Program-made: the position numbers and the translations under genes
The notes under the pieces: generated by a model
Databases searched by the model: none
Told to the model about the DNA's origin: nothing
Seen by the model: only the letters and a program-made list of their open reading frames with translations
NCBI GenBank assembly: GCA_030770425.1
Contig: JASJFT010000019.1
Location: 62,001-126,000 of the forward strand
Direction: 5' to 3'
Origin: Darksidea phi
Taxonomy: Eukaryota > Ascomycota > Dothideomycetes > Pleosporales > Lentitheciaceae
Length of the DNA stretch: 64,000 nt
Part shown: one piece after another, positions 40,015 to 50,012 of the stretch
How positions within the stretch are numbered: position 1 is the stretch's first letter
Layout: every line of letters begins with the position of its first letter

Positions 40015-41784
40015 ATGGCCGACATACCCTCGAGAGCAGCGCCGCCGCCGCCACCGCTACCTCAAGGATGGACTGAACACAAGGCGCCCTCAGGTACTTT
40101 TGCTCCCACTGCGTCATTGCTATTGCTCACCCATTTAGGGCATACATACTACTACAATACCGAAACGAAGAAGTCTACATACACTCGGCCCGTAGTCACT
40201 CCACCGACTTTCCAACCCTCCCCCTCACCGCAAGCGCAACCCGTGGCTTCGCTTGGCGCAAGCTCTGGCTATAACAACTACAATGTTCCGGCTCCACAAC
40301 CTGGTTTTGACCCGAAACAACAGATAGAGGATCTCATCTTTGGGGGCGCTCCGCGACAGGCATTTCAGCATACTCGGGGTCAGGACCACTCACGAGGGGG
40401 GTCTCGTGGCGGCTTTCGCGGGGGACACAACAATTTCTCGGACAGGAAGCGGCAATCGGATGATCGACCAAAGCACCGTTCAGACATCCCAGGTTGTGCG
40501 CCATGGGTATTAGTGAAGACAAAGCTTGGGCGGAGGTTCGTTTGGAATAAAGACACCAATGAGAGCTTCTGGAAGTTTCCGCCGCATGTCATGAAGGCAG
40601 TTGTAGAGTTCGACCGAATAGAACGGGAGAAGAAAGAACGAAGGGAGCGAGGGGAGCCAAGCGATAACGAAGAAGATTTGGCAATGGCGGAACTCGAAGC
40701 AGACCTTGCAGCAGCCGAGGACGAGATTCAAAGGGAAATAGTCGAGGTAGACGGCGATGAGGGCATGGAGGATGATGAGGAATATGAGGAGGTAGAGGTT
40801 ACGGATGATGAAGGAGAAGAGCAGCAACATGCGCCGAAGCGGCAGAAGACGGAGGAAACACAGCGGGATCAGCCCATGGAAACGGAGGATGATGACCTCG
40901 CGTGGCAGTTGGCGCAAATGGAAGAGATGGAGGGCGGATTCGAGGAAGAATACGAGGAGGAAGAACCTTCCCTATCTGAGGAAGATTGCAAAGCGCTGTT
41001 CAAGGAGCTCCTTGACGATACGCACGTCAGCCCATACACACCATGGGACAACATCCTCGAGAAAGGCTCATTATACGAAGACGAACGCTACAAAGCGCTA
41101 CCAAACATGAAAGCGCGGAAAGACTGCTTCGACGAGTGGGCGCGGGAGAAAGCTCAGTACCTCAAAGAGCAGAAAGCGAAACAGCAGAAGTTGGACCCTA
41201 GGGTACCATACCTAGCCTTCCTCGACCGATACGCAACGCCGAAGCTATACTGGCCAGAGTTCCGACGAAAGTACAAGAAAGAACCCGAGCTAAAGGACAC
41301 CAAGCTATCCGACAAGGATAAAGAGAAGTTGTACCGAGAGCATATCAAACGACTCGGTATGCGCTCGTCGGAACTCAAATCTGACCTCACAGCGCTCCTC
41401 AGATCCCAACCCTTAGTTTCCTTGCACCGCTCAACAACACTCGACACGCTCCCTCCAGCAGTCCTTGTCGACCTCCGCTACATCTCCCTCCCACCATCAA
41501 CCCGTGACTCGCTCATTGAAGCATATATTTCCACACTCCCGCCCGCGCCCGAAGGCGCTGCTGCATCAGCAGAAGAAGAAGCCGAAGCGATTAAGAAGCG
41601 CGAAGAGCGGAGACGTCGCGAGAGGGCTCTTGCGGAACGCGAGAGGCGTGTACAAGAGGAGAAGAGGAAACAGGAACGCGAGCTTGCCTACGGAAAAGGC
41701 AGACTGCGTGAAGAAGAGATGGAGATTGAACGCGCTATGAAGGTTGGAAAGGAAGGTTTGAGAGCTCAGCTTGGCGAGTCGTAG
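40015..41784 (+). CDS. URN1: WW/FF-domain pre-mRNA splicing protein (URN1 type)
   Basis: Model: join(40015..40093,40139..41784), 574 aa. Starts MADIPSRAAPPPPPLPQGWT; the WW domain is at about residues 13-42 (LPQGWTEHKAPSG|HTYYYNTETKKSTYTRP). An arginine/glycine box (RGGSRGGFRGG) and a second WW-like segment follow (PWVLVKTKLGRRFVWNKDTN, ESFWKFPP). Acidic coiled-coil regions come next, and an FF domain at about 335-390 (LSEEDCKALFKELLDDTHVS, PYTPWDNILEK, YKALPNMKARKDCFDEW). The C-terminus is a charged helix. Yeast Urn1 is spliceosome-associated. The 45-bp intron is a multiple of three with no stop, so retention would add 15 residues inside the WW domain. Confidence 0.87.
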   Translation: MADIPSRAAPPPPPLPQGWTEHKAPSGTFAPTASLLLLTHLGHTYYYNTETKKSTYTRPVVTPPTFQPSPSPQAQPVASLGASSGYNNYNVPAPQPGFDPKQQIEDLIFGGAPRQAFQHTRGQDHSRGGSRGGFRGGHNNFSDRKRQSDDRPKHRSDIPGCAPWVLVKTKLGRRFVWNKDTNESFWKFPPHVMKAVVEFDRIEREKKERRERGEPSDNEEDLAMAELEADLAAAEDEIQREIVEVDGDEGMEDDEEYEEVEVTDDEGEEQQHAPKRQKTEETQRDQPMETEDDDLAWQLAQMEEMEGGFEEEYEEEEPSLSEEDCKALFKELLDDTHVSPYTPWDNILEKGSLYEDERYKALPNMKARKDCFDEWAREKAQYLKEQKAKQQKLDPRVPYLAFLDRYATPKLYWPEFRRKYKKEPELKDTKLSDKDKEKLYREHIKRLGMRSSELKSDLTALLRSQPLVSLHRSTTLDTLPPAVLVDLRYISLPPSTRDSLIEAYISTLPPAPEGAAASAEEEAEAIKKREERRRRERALAERERRVQEEKRKQERELAYGKGRLREEEMEIERAMKVGKEGLRAQLGES

Positions 41785-42197
41785 TCCCTTTACCCGTGGG
41801 AGCGGGATTGACATATGGCATAGCAGCATCTAGACGAAATGATACCCATATTTCCATTGTATTTAAAGAGCAGGGCTCTCGGTTGTTTTGGCTGCTGAGG
41901 GTTTTCTAGATCAGCTTTGCGGACTATGCATGCGAGGATGGTGTTGCGAGGACCGTTGATGACGGAATATCTCGTCACACCCTAATCTGGCTGGCAGCTT
42001 TAAGGAGTATCTCGCTCGATGAAGGTCACATGGAAGAGGTTTGCTTCGCTTCGGCCAAAAGTAAGTGGGCTGCAGTACAAGGTGTCGCATGTCTTTATCA
42101 GCCGAAAGAAAAACCGGTGTAAGCATCGGCAGCTCACGCGCCTTTCCAGCCAAAGCATCATTAACATTTAGATTATCAACGGCGCCAAATGCGCAAG
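41785..42197. other. Convergent spacer
   Basis: 413 bp between the 3' ends of URN1 and the cysteine-rich membrane protein. No supported feature. Confidence 0.45.
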
Positions 42198-43299
42198 TTA
42201 CCTGTTACCATCCGACCCACGATAACCATTCCAATGAACCTGTTCCCAGACCACATTCGAACGCCTGGTCAAATCCCTTGCATCCGCCCCATCCCACCCC
42301 CATCCATGCTCTTCCTTTCGTTCGTCGGGCGTCCATACCACCGACGGATTCGGCGGCGTCCATATCTCCACTGGATCCTTCTTCGCCTCCAGTTCCACGG
42401 GTAGTTCACGCCCTCCTGGCTCTGCCATGTACGCATGCGGATTTGTGATACGGTGGTCAGGGTGTGGTTCTGCGCCGATTGGGGTGTGGCGTTCGTGGTT
42501 GAAACGGCGGTGACGTTGGATGAGAAAAAAGAGGGCGAGGAGTATGCAGGTCAGAAGAGGGATGCCTACACCGAAGCCAACGCCATAGGCGGTGGCGTTG
42601 GAGGGGGTTGAGGCGGCGGATGTTGTTGTGGATGTGGAGGAGGGTGCGGTTTCAAGCCCAACTATTGATGATTGGAAAGTGCCCGATCCCGCGTCCGTGG
42701 TCATTGGTGTTTGCGTAGCGGCGGATGAAGTCGATGTCTCCTTACTGGAGGCGAGCGTCACCTTTTCTGCCGTCGTATACACGATCGCCTGCTTATCTTC
42801 CAAAAACATTAATCCTGTCTGATCACAGCATGTAGTGTTCACCGTCCCTCTCGCCGGATAATCTTCCAGTGCTCCAGTTCCACAACACCACTTTCCCGTT
42901 CCGGGACACAGAAACACTAATCTTGACTCCCCTGGGTTTGCCCCTCCCACATCTTCGCATTGTTTGGGACATGCCGGATCCCTGTATGTGGGGTCTGTGC
43001 AGCCGACGCGCCAGTACTCGTTGAACGGGGCGATGGTGGGGTCGGGGTTGTTGTATTTGCAAAGACCGTTGGAGAGGCAGAGGTCGGTGGGTGCACAACA
43101 GGCGCTATGTTGGCCGGCAGCGAGGGCGGTATGATTGCATGGGCTATATTGGAGGGCGTCGCCTTTAAAGGGAGCTTTTGCGCCTGATAGCGCGTAGCAA
43201 GAAGGATCTGTGTCCCGTGTGAAGCTTGAAAGATATCAGTGGTGTACGATATAGAGTTTAGATTAGATGTCAAGAGTAGGACAGTACTTACAGCGACAT
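42198..43299 (-). CDS. Cysteine-rich single-pass membrane protein
   Basis: Model: complement(join(42198..43224,43292..43299)), 344 aa; the first exon is only 8 nt (ATGTCGCT) and therefore uncertain. The extracellular part has about 16 Cys in the order seen in many Pezizomycotina surface proteins: DPSCYALSGA, YSPCNHTALAAGQHSACCAP, LCLSNGLCKYNN, YWRVGCTDPTYRDPACPKQC, GKWCCGTG, NTTCCDQTG. A Ser/Thr stalk and one transmembrane helix follow (YGVGFGVGIPLLTCILLALF) with a basic RHRR border, then a cytoplasmic tail of about 95 residues rich in Pro, Trp and Glu. A surface-sensing role is possible but unproven. The absence of an obvious signal peptide suggests the first exon or an upstream exon is missing. 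Confidence 0.72.
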
Positions 43300-44741
43300 A
43301 ACTGCGCGCAATTCAACCTTATCCTACCTGATGAAATCTTCGCAAAAACGCCAAAGTCGAATCCAAATTTCACGCGTTGATCCGATCCTCCTGGAAAGCA
43401 GCTCCCACAGACCTAGGTTAAAAGGATATCACATCGCAGGACATTGTTGTTATATGAAGGGTGGGCCACTATTCGGGCCGCTATTCTGGCCCTAGCCACA
43501 AGCAAGGAGGATCCTCGTCGCGAAGCTAGATTAAGCCTTTGCAGTGTTAGCAGTTCTGTAGGCCTTGGGGGTTGTCCCTTCACTTCTAAGCTTCATTATT
43601 TCTCGCGCCAGAGCCAGCGGATCGAAGCAGTTCGTGGGTTGTGTGTACTGGGCCTTTAAAGGCTGTGCTTTGCAGATATTACTTCGTTGATGTGGATGTT
43701 TATGTGCGCACACATTGTATTTGCGTGCTGATGGAGTGCTCGCTGCGGGAGGATGGAGCGCCAGATTAGGAACTGTGGTGAATGGGACTCCAGCTGAGCA
43801 TGGCTCTTGACAGCAGAATGTAGTATAGTTGATACTATGCGAAATAACAAGTGGGCTATGCTCAGACTAATTAACTAGCACCTTGGGGTGGGGCCTGCAG
43901 AGAACGATAGCATGATAGATAAAGAGCTAGCGCGTGAAATGACTTCTCACACGGGTAGGCCCGCATTACGAGGCTGAGCAATGGGTAAGGGCATTGGAAC
44001 ATTGGATAAGCGAGTCTCGGTAACGTGTTCCACTAGTGCCCAAAAACCACCAAAAATCGGAAAATCGCCCCTTGATATCTTAACAACGGCTTAATAATGA
44101 ATTCTAAAACTTTAATATATAATAGATAATATTGAGGAATAGCGGCTATTAGGTTTCTAAGAGCTAGAATTTAATAATTCTCAAGATATTACGGAAAAGG
44201 TGAATTTTTTACGATTCGGGGGCTAAAATATAGTTATTTTAAGAACTATTTAATTTATGTACCTAAAATTTTAGTTATCTCTATTTTCAAGTACTATTAA
44301 CTATATACTAAAATTTTAGAATTTATTGTTAAGCCGTTGTTAAGATATCAAGGCGCGGTTTTTCCGATTTTTGGTGGTTTTTGGGGCTGCCAGCTTACTG
44401 GGGGTGCCAGCTCACTGGTGGAACACGTTACCTTCTGACTAAGCCACGTGTCTTTCCACACCTCCCAGAGTTGTAGCTCCTGATTGAGGGCTATCCGCAA
44501 TCAAAAAGATCTTGACAAGATTCGATGGCCGTGTTACAAAAAACTGCTCCTCGTTAGAGACCTCCGTAAGATCGTCTCGATGCCCGAAATCTCAGACACT
44601 AGCCGTCTCATGACGTCAGGCTTCGGCTTCCATCTATGTTTTGGCAATCTGTCATGAACATTATCAACCTCGCACATATAATACGCTTTCCACTTATCCT
44701 CCCCAGTTTCTTGGGACATTTCAGTGTGCCTGATCGCCAAC
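43300..44741. other. 1.4 kb intergenic region carrying a MITE
   Basis: Promoters of the cysteine-rich (minus) and multi-pass (plus) membrane proteins. The only structured feature is the TA-flanked inverted-repeat element at 44023-44428. Confidence 0.6.
44023..44428. mobile_element. TA-flanked MITE with long terminal inverted repeats
   Basis: 406 bp bounded by TA (44021-44022 and 44429-44430). Both ends begin ACGTGTTCCAC(T/C)AGTG inward and share AAAAACCACCAAAAATCGG, TTGATATCTTAACAACGGC and further AT-rich sequence for roughly 75-100 bp. The right arm has an extra 30 bp containing a 17-bp near-duplication (TGCCAGCTTACT / TGCCAGCTCACT). The interior is very AT-rich with no ORF. This is a non-autonomous DNA transposon of the TA-targeting (Tc1/mariner or pogo) class; its termini differ from those of the Tc1 element at 25-27 kb, so another transposase mobilised it. 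Confidence 0.9.
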
Positions 44742-45807
44742 ATGGATTACCTTGAGAGTATCAGTGTGTATGGCAACCCGCCTTTCAACGTCCTCGGATC
44801 AACATTATTTGTCTCCTACATCGTCCTCGCACTATATTGCACAACGTCGATCATATCTTCTCTGTACCGGCAGTACATTTCTATTTCTTCTGTTAAGTCA
44901 GGCGATAAGGAGGATGACAAGCAACTCAGAGAGATACAAAATGCACGAAAGCGACATATCAAAATCTACTCCTTTATCGCGTCGATCAGTTTTGCAACGC
45001 TATCATACCACATGCTTAGTTTTCTCATCAAATCTTACGATGAGTGGGCAAGCAGCAAGTGGCTTTTGATACGAACTCTGTCTAGGGAACATTTAAGGGG
45101 TTGGATGTGGGATTCAACGCTGTTCGACTCGTTCGCGAAAGAGCTGGTGAGAGATGGAGCGAGTACGGTGTGGGTGCAGGCAGCTATTTTGGCGACCTGG
45201 TTCTGGAACGTTTGGATGGCTGCGAAAGGTGATCAACTCAAGATCAAATGTGTAACATGGCTAACCCAGCGTAGCTCAAAAAAATGGCTTTACTACGAGG
45301 ACGAAGGCGCCTTACATCATGCTTGGCCAGATTCTGCCCATATCTTTTCCAGTATCGTTGTTCATCATTCAACTACACCTCTCTGCCCTAGGCGCATCCC
45401 CCAACCCAACGAGCCCGGACCCGAAGACCGACAAAGCCCACAAGGCCAAGAAGGTATACAAAAAGACAACGCTCACTCTTCCAACTATCCTCCTCAACGC
45501 TGCGCTCATATGCCTTCCACCTCTCCGGAATCACCCTGTTTTCATACCGATGGTCCTCTTCACGCGGCTCATTCTTTTAATGCCGTACTCCGGGCGGATC
45601 AGTTTGCGAGATGAACAGGTTGTACAGAGTATCTCAATCTCGGGAGGATTTGTGGTTGCCAATTTTGCTATGTTGAGAAAGGTGGTTGGATTGAAAGATG
45701 TCCTTCGGGTGTTGAGGGTTGGGGGAGAAGCCGTGAAGACACTAGCATGGGACGCTCAGATAAGCGCGCTAGTTTATGCAGTGCTAGGATGGGGTGGAGG
45801 TGTTTAA
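44742..45807 (+). CDS. Multi-pass membrane protein, fungal hypothetical
   Basis: Model: join(44742..45228,45275..45807), 339 aa. Hydrophobic segments at about 16-40 (STLFVSYIVLALYCTTSIIS), 78-95 (IYSFIASISFATLSYHML), 140-160 (AAILATWFWNVWMAA), then after the intron LPISFPVSLFIIQLHLSALG, PTILLNAALICLPPL, VFIPMVLFTRLILLMPY and a weaker C-terminal one. The 46-bp intron (GTGATC donor, GCGTAG acceptor) is required to move from the first frame to the second and keeps phase. The overall plan, with short loops and many Trp, resembles a conserved family of uncharacterised Pezizomycotina membrane proteins. No transporter signature is seen. Confidence 0.65.
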
Positions 45808-47088
45808 ACAGCTGACGAGATCGAGGACACAGTCTCCCAACAGGAACAACAAAGATGGTAGGGAAAGTTAGCGATACTACAGCAATGAGATACTATCGAA
45901 ACCGGGGCGGGTCAAGATTTCACGCAGAGTGGGACAATCCACGTAGGCTATTGTCTCGATATTTGCTCCATAGCTCTGCATACCTTCTTTTCTTTATGTT
46001 ACCGATATCGAAATCATCAGCACCATCTAATACTAATGTTCCAAATAATTTTGGTACAAACCGCAGTCTTCAATTTATGCTTTAGCTATCACACTTCGCT
46101 CTACGAACTTCGTTCACCACAAGAATGAAACTGAAACGCAGCTCATCCTTATCGGATCTCTTTAAACGACTGATGAGAGAAACAGAACTGATGAATTGTA
46201 CGATACGCTTTGTACGCCTGATGAAGGACAAGTAGTGCGAACTTGGCGTAATCTCCTTCTTTAATTAGAGCTGGATTTATGTATTATTGCATGTCTATTG
46301 GAGAAATTTGATAGCAAGTATGCCGCCATACTTCAATGTTCCTAAGTAATCTAGTGATAAATATCAGAGTGTATTTTTAGTAGTCGAGCCAGCTATCATC
46401 AACTCACTCTTCATGTTGTTCCTACTTCACAAATTCTGCAAAGTTAACAGTATTGCACATGAACGAAAGCTCTTTGTGCAAATATCTGCAGCTCTCAGTC
46501 TTGATTTGTTGTCCGAACTCTCGCTGCCTTTCCTCTGTAGTTGTAGCCATATGCATCCCCAGCTGGAACCCAGATAGCCTTGGCATATCAGGGCTTAATC
46601 GACTAAGCCATATATGCTAATTAGCTAAAACTACGAAAAAAGGCTCGCATAACTTCTGTAATCACAAGTGGCAAGCTGGAAACGTTTGTGGCTGTAGCTA
46701 CAATGTCAACCCTACTGCATATCGCCCCGCATCACCAGCCAACTATCTCTTATCACTAATTCGACTAGCGCTAAGGGACACCATTGTGCACTAGCCTTGG
46801 CCCTATGAGATGGATATCAACTGTACGTGCGTACGGTAAGGCTTCCGTTCTTCGTATCATCGTCTCGGCTCTCGTGCAAAGGGGATCATACTCTGAGCTT
46901 CGATCATCTATATGCAGCGTCCCGGCATCGCTTTGGCTTTCGTTTGCACCGGATTGCGTGCACGACATGTCAAAATCGACGAGACACTCCTCCGTCTGGT
47001 ATGGGTAGAGCCTATACGGAGAGCTTATCAGAAGACGATCTTCTGTGCCCTGCACTACTTGTTTGGACGAGAAACGATAACGACCGGC

Positions 47089-47170
47089 TGAACAACGACA
47101 AATGCTCCTACTGCTGGGGACCCTGCGGCGAACACCCAATCTTACACTGCAACCACGTTTTGGCAAAACC
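47089..47170 (+). pseudogene. RING-finger-like fragment
   Basis: The plus-strand frame reads NNDKCSYCWGPCGEHPILHC and then NHVLAK, resembling the C-x2-C ... GEHPVxLxCxHVFG part of small fungal RING proteins. No downstream C-x2-C pair in frame, no clear start. Probably a relic; could be chance. Confidence 0.3.
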
Positions 47171-47893
47171 TGCATCCAAGAAATCGTCGATAAGGAAACC
47201 AACGGAACTTCTGCATAATATGTCGGACACCTTTGTTTCGACATGGAGCGCGCAAGACAGCTGAAAAGTTCCTGAACGACATGCGATTCCCCTCATCGAT
47301 CGCATGGAGTTTGTCTCTCACTCCCCATGCGAACTATCTTCCCCTGAGTGTCCGTTTTCTACTTTCATGTCATCAGTGGCAGGATTGCCATTCTAATCGC
47401 GAAGCTATTCGTCTAGATTTCCACCGACATACCCAAACGCGGCCCGGAATTCGAAGAGTGGGACCTCAACGTAGTTTCCACGAAGCTTGTATGAACTGTA
47501 TGGCTCTGTGGCCTTAGATTGTAAGACATGTTTCCCATAGCCCGATACTGCTTTCCAGATAACGAGATACTGGTGTCAATGCCCCATATTTTTCCTGTAC
47601 TGGGGGCAGCATCCTAGTCGTGTCGATATCCGATATTGGATCCTTGCTTGAAATGAAACACCGCGTGGTTTTCCTAGTAACGCTGGAAACGAGATATTTG
47701 CTGAATGCTATATTGCATGCATTTGGTCGAAGTTGGAACAGCAGGATACCCTGACTGTTCATTAGAGATATTCAAAGATCTTACCGGCCGGATGCGAACG
47801 CTAGGGAAAGACGGGGTTTCGGAAAGCACTCTAGGTGTATATTTAGTAAATATTATACATACTCTCCGAAAATACAGTTTTGAATTGGTAGCT

Positions 47894-47987
47894 ATCTAGG
47901 TCGGTTAGGTCTAATGTGCATTATTTGTAACGCTACCATTATCTAGGTCGGTTAGGTCTAATGTGCATCATTTGTAACGCTACCATT
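47894..47987. repeat. 47-bp tandem duplication
   Basis: Two adjacent 47-bp copies starting ATCTAGGTCGGTTAGG, at 47894-47940 and 47941-47987, differing at one base (T/C). Confidence 0.95.
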
Positions 47988-48360
47988 CATCTGCAACATT
48001 CTCGTTATCAACTCAAGTTGAGTCGTTCGGCTGGTCAAAATTTTACTTGCGTCTTCAGTTTCACCAAAAGTCATGCTGTCCTTCACTATACCAACACAAT
48101 ACCTTTCAAGTGGCCCGCTGGGCATCGAACTTACAGCGTTAAAAGCCACAATTGAAGTTACGCTTTCCCTCTCAGTCCTCGTTTTCCAGCACTGCCGAAC
48201 ACAAAACTGCACGTTTCCACAATATACATATACACACTAGGTAAATAACCTTTTACTCGAACACGGTTTGAAACCCCAATACTTATAGCTAGCCACTACC
48301 ACCTACTCGTTTTATGATCACTCCAATTGCAGACAGTCGTTCACTTCGACCTCAATAGCC

Positions 48361-48520
48361 ATGTCAACAGCAGTTAATTCGAAATCGGCCTTTTTGAACA
48401 CGTACATCATTTCCGCAACCGACATGGAGAAATTCTATTCAGAAGAGTGTGCATATTGCTGGGAAATATATACCAAAAATATGTTGCGGTTCGACGTTTA
48501 CGGGAGGGCACTATTTACTG
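48361..48520 (+). pseudogene. Small cysteine-motif ORF, RING-like relic
   Basis: Frame from ATG 48361: MSTAVNSKSAFLNTYIISAT, then DMEKFYSEECAYCWEIYTKN, LRFDVYGRALFTG, ending before a GTATGT that could be a splice donor. The ECAYCWEIY motif resembles the CSYCWGP motif of the fragment 1.3 kb upstream. No downstream half of a RING was found. Low confidence. Confidence 0.25.
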
Positions 48521-50012
48521 GTATGTATCTTACATGCTAGCTTTATGTGCTGTGGTAGTGGTGGACTGTGATTGGCCGCTTTCATCGATTTGGGAGATTA
48601 TGTTGGTGTATATTGTTGAAGGGGTCGCATTGGTCCTGTCACTGAACGAGGCGGTGGGCTCCTTGCTGTCGTTGAAACCACCCGGAACAAAGCGCAAGCG
48701 GGAATACCTTGATTAACCTAGACTTATATTGCGCGTACCGTGCGACATGGGACATGAGAAGACAATATTTCAGGCAGAAAAGAAAAGGAGGACAAGCGGT
48801 GTTTGGGGCACGGTACGTCGCCCACGTGGATGCCACATGTCGCCGTTAGTGCTACCAACCGTTGCACCACAACCGATCAAGAAGAAGTGATGACTTGGAA
48901 GATTTGGGTCGAAAATGAGGTAAAGACGTGTTATGAACTGATGTACAGGAAGGGGAAAAGAGGTGCGATCGCACTAGCAAGCAGATCCACGTCTAGCTAT
49001 TGCCGCCGCTGTTTGCTACAGCGCCTGCTACCTACATCGCGGCCACTACGGATATCGCAAGCGCCCGCTATCCATTCGCGCGAGAACGACATAAAATGAC
49101 ACCCTCCAAAAGCCGTACGCACATCGAGCAAAAGCGAAGCGAAGCAAAGACGCGCCGCGAATCACTGCCCTATCAAAGAGCTTGTCCCAATGGAAAACAT
49201 TTCCTCATCTGTGCCGTCTCGGCAACGTTCATTCGATCCGCGGAAGGCGAAGGATGAATGACGCCAGAGGCCGGCAAACACCCTTGGACAAGGCTAGAAC
49301 AATGACGCCAAAGACCCTCTCCCCATGGTCGAAGGAAGCGGAAGCTACACGCCAACAAACCCCCACCTTAACCTAGCCTCGGCCGCGTCTGGTGGACGAT
49401 ACGTGATCTTGTCAAGCAAGAGTGAAACTTCCCTCTCAAGTAGCAGGACTGCAATGCATGACCATCTTCCGCTCCTTTGACGATTTGTACGCTGTTGTGT
49501 CGCTGTGACGTTCCTAGTAACCCCCCCAGCGCGGAGACCTTTTCCGAAGTCTAGACCAACACAGGAAACGCGCAACCCCCTGTGAAGGGATTTCGAGTGG
49601 GTTTGTCATTGAGCAGGGGTTTGGCACAGATGAAAAAAAGAGACGTACGAGCAGTTGTGGCGACATGCCTGGTACATCCGCGCGCGTCGCGAATTGTCAA
49701 AGGTAAAGGTGGAAAGAGTCAGCGTTGGGTATTTGAAAAAGGCCGACCAGTGGACTGAGATTTTGGCGATTCTAGGAAGAGCGACAGTGAGGCTCGAAGC
49801 AAGAAGAAGCGAAAGTACGGGGCGGAAAGCAGAAGGAGAGAAGGAGTCCGAGCGAACATCTTCAGTTGATTTCATGGAGAGAGAGGAAGTCGCAGCGGAG
49901 ATGGACGAGGAGAAAACAGTAGGCGTTATCCCCAGCGGCACAGAGAGAGCGCCGTTCCCCCACCCCAAAAGCCTACGATCCATACCATCGCACCAGTCGC
50001 GAGCCGGCGCGG

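Larger units (their letters stand above)
45808..50012. other. 4.2 kb gap with fragments only
   Basis: No complete gene is supported. Two RING-finger-like scraps (about 47089-47170 and 48361-48520) and a 47-bp tandem duplication at 47894-47987 are listed separately. ORF 48447-48716 (89 codons) has two hydrophobic stretches but no known family. The last about 400 bp are the promoter of the MFS gene. Confidence 0.4.
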
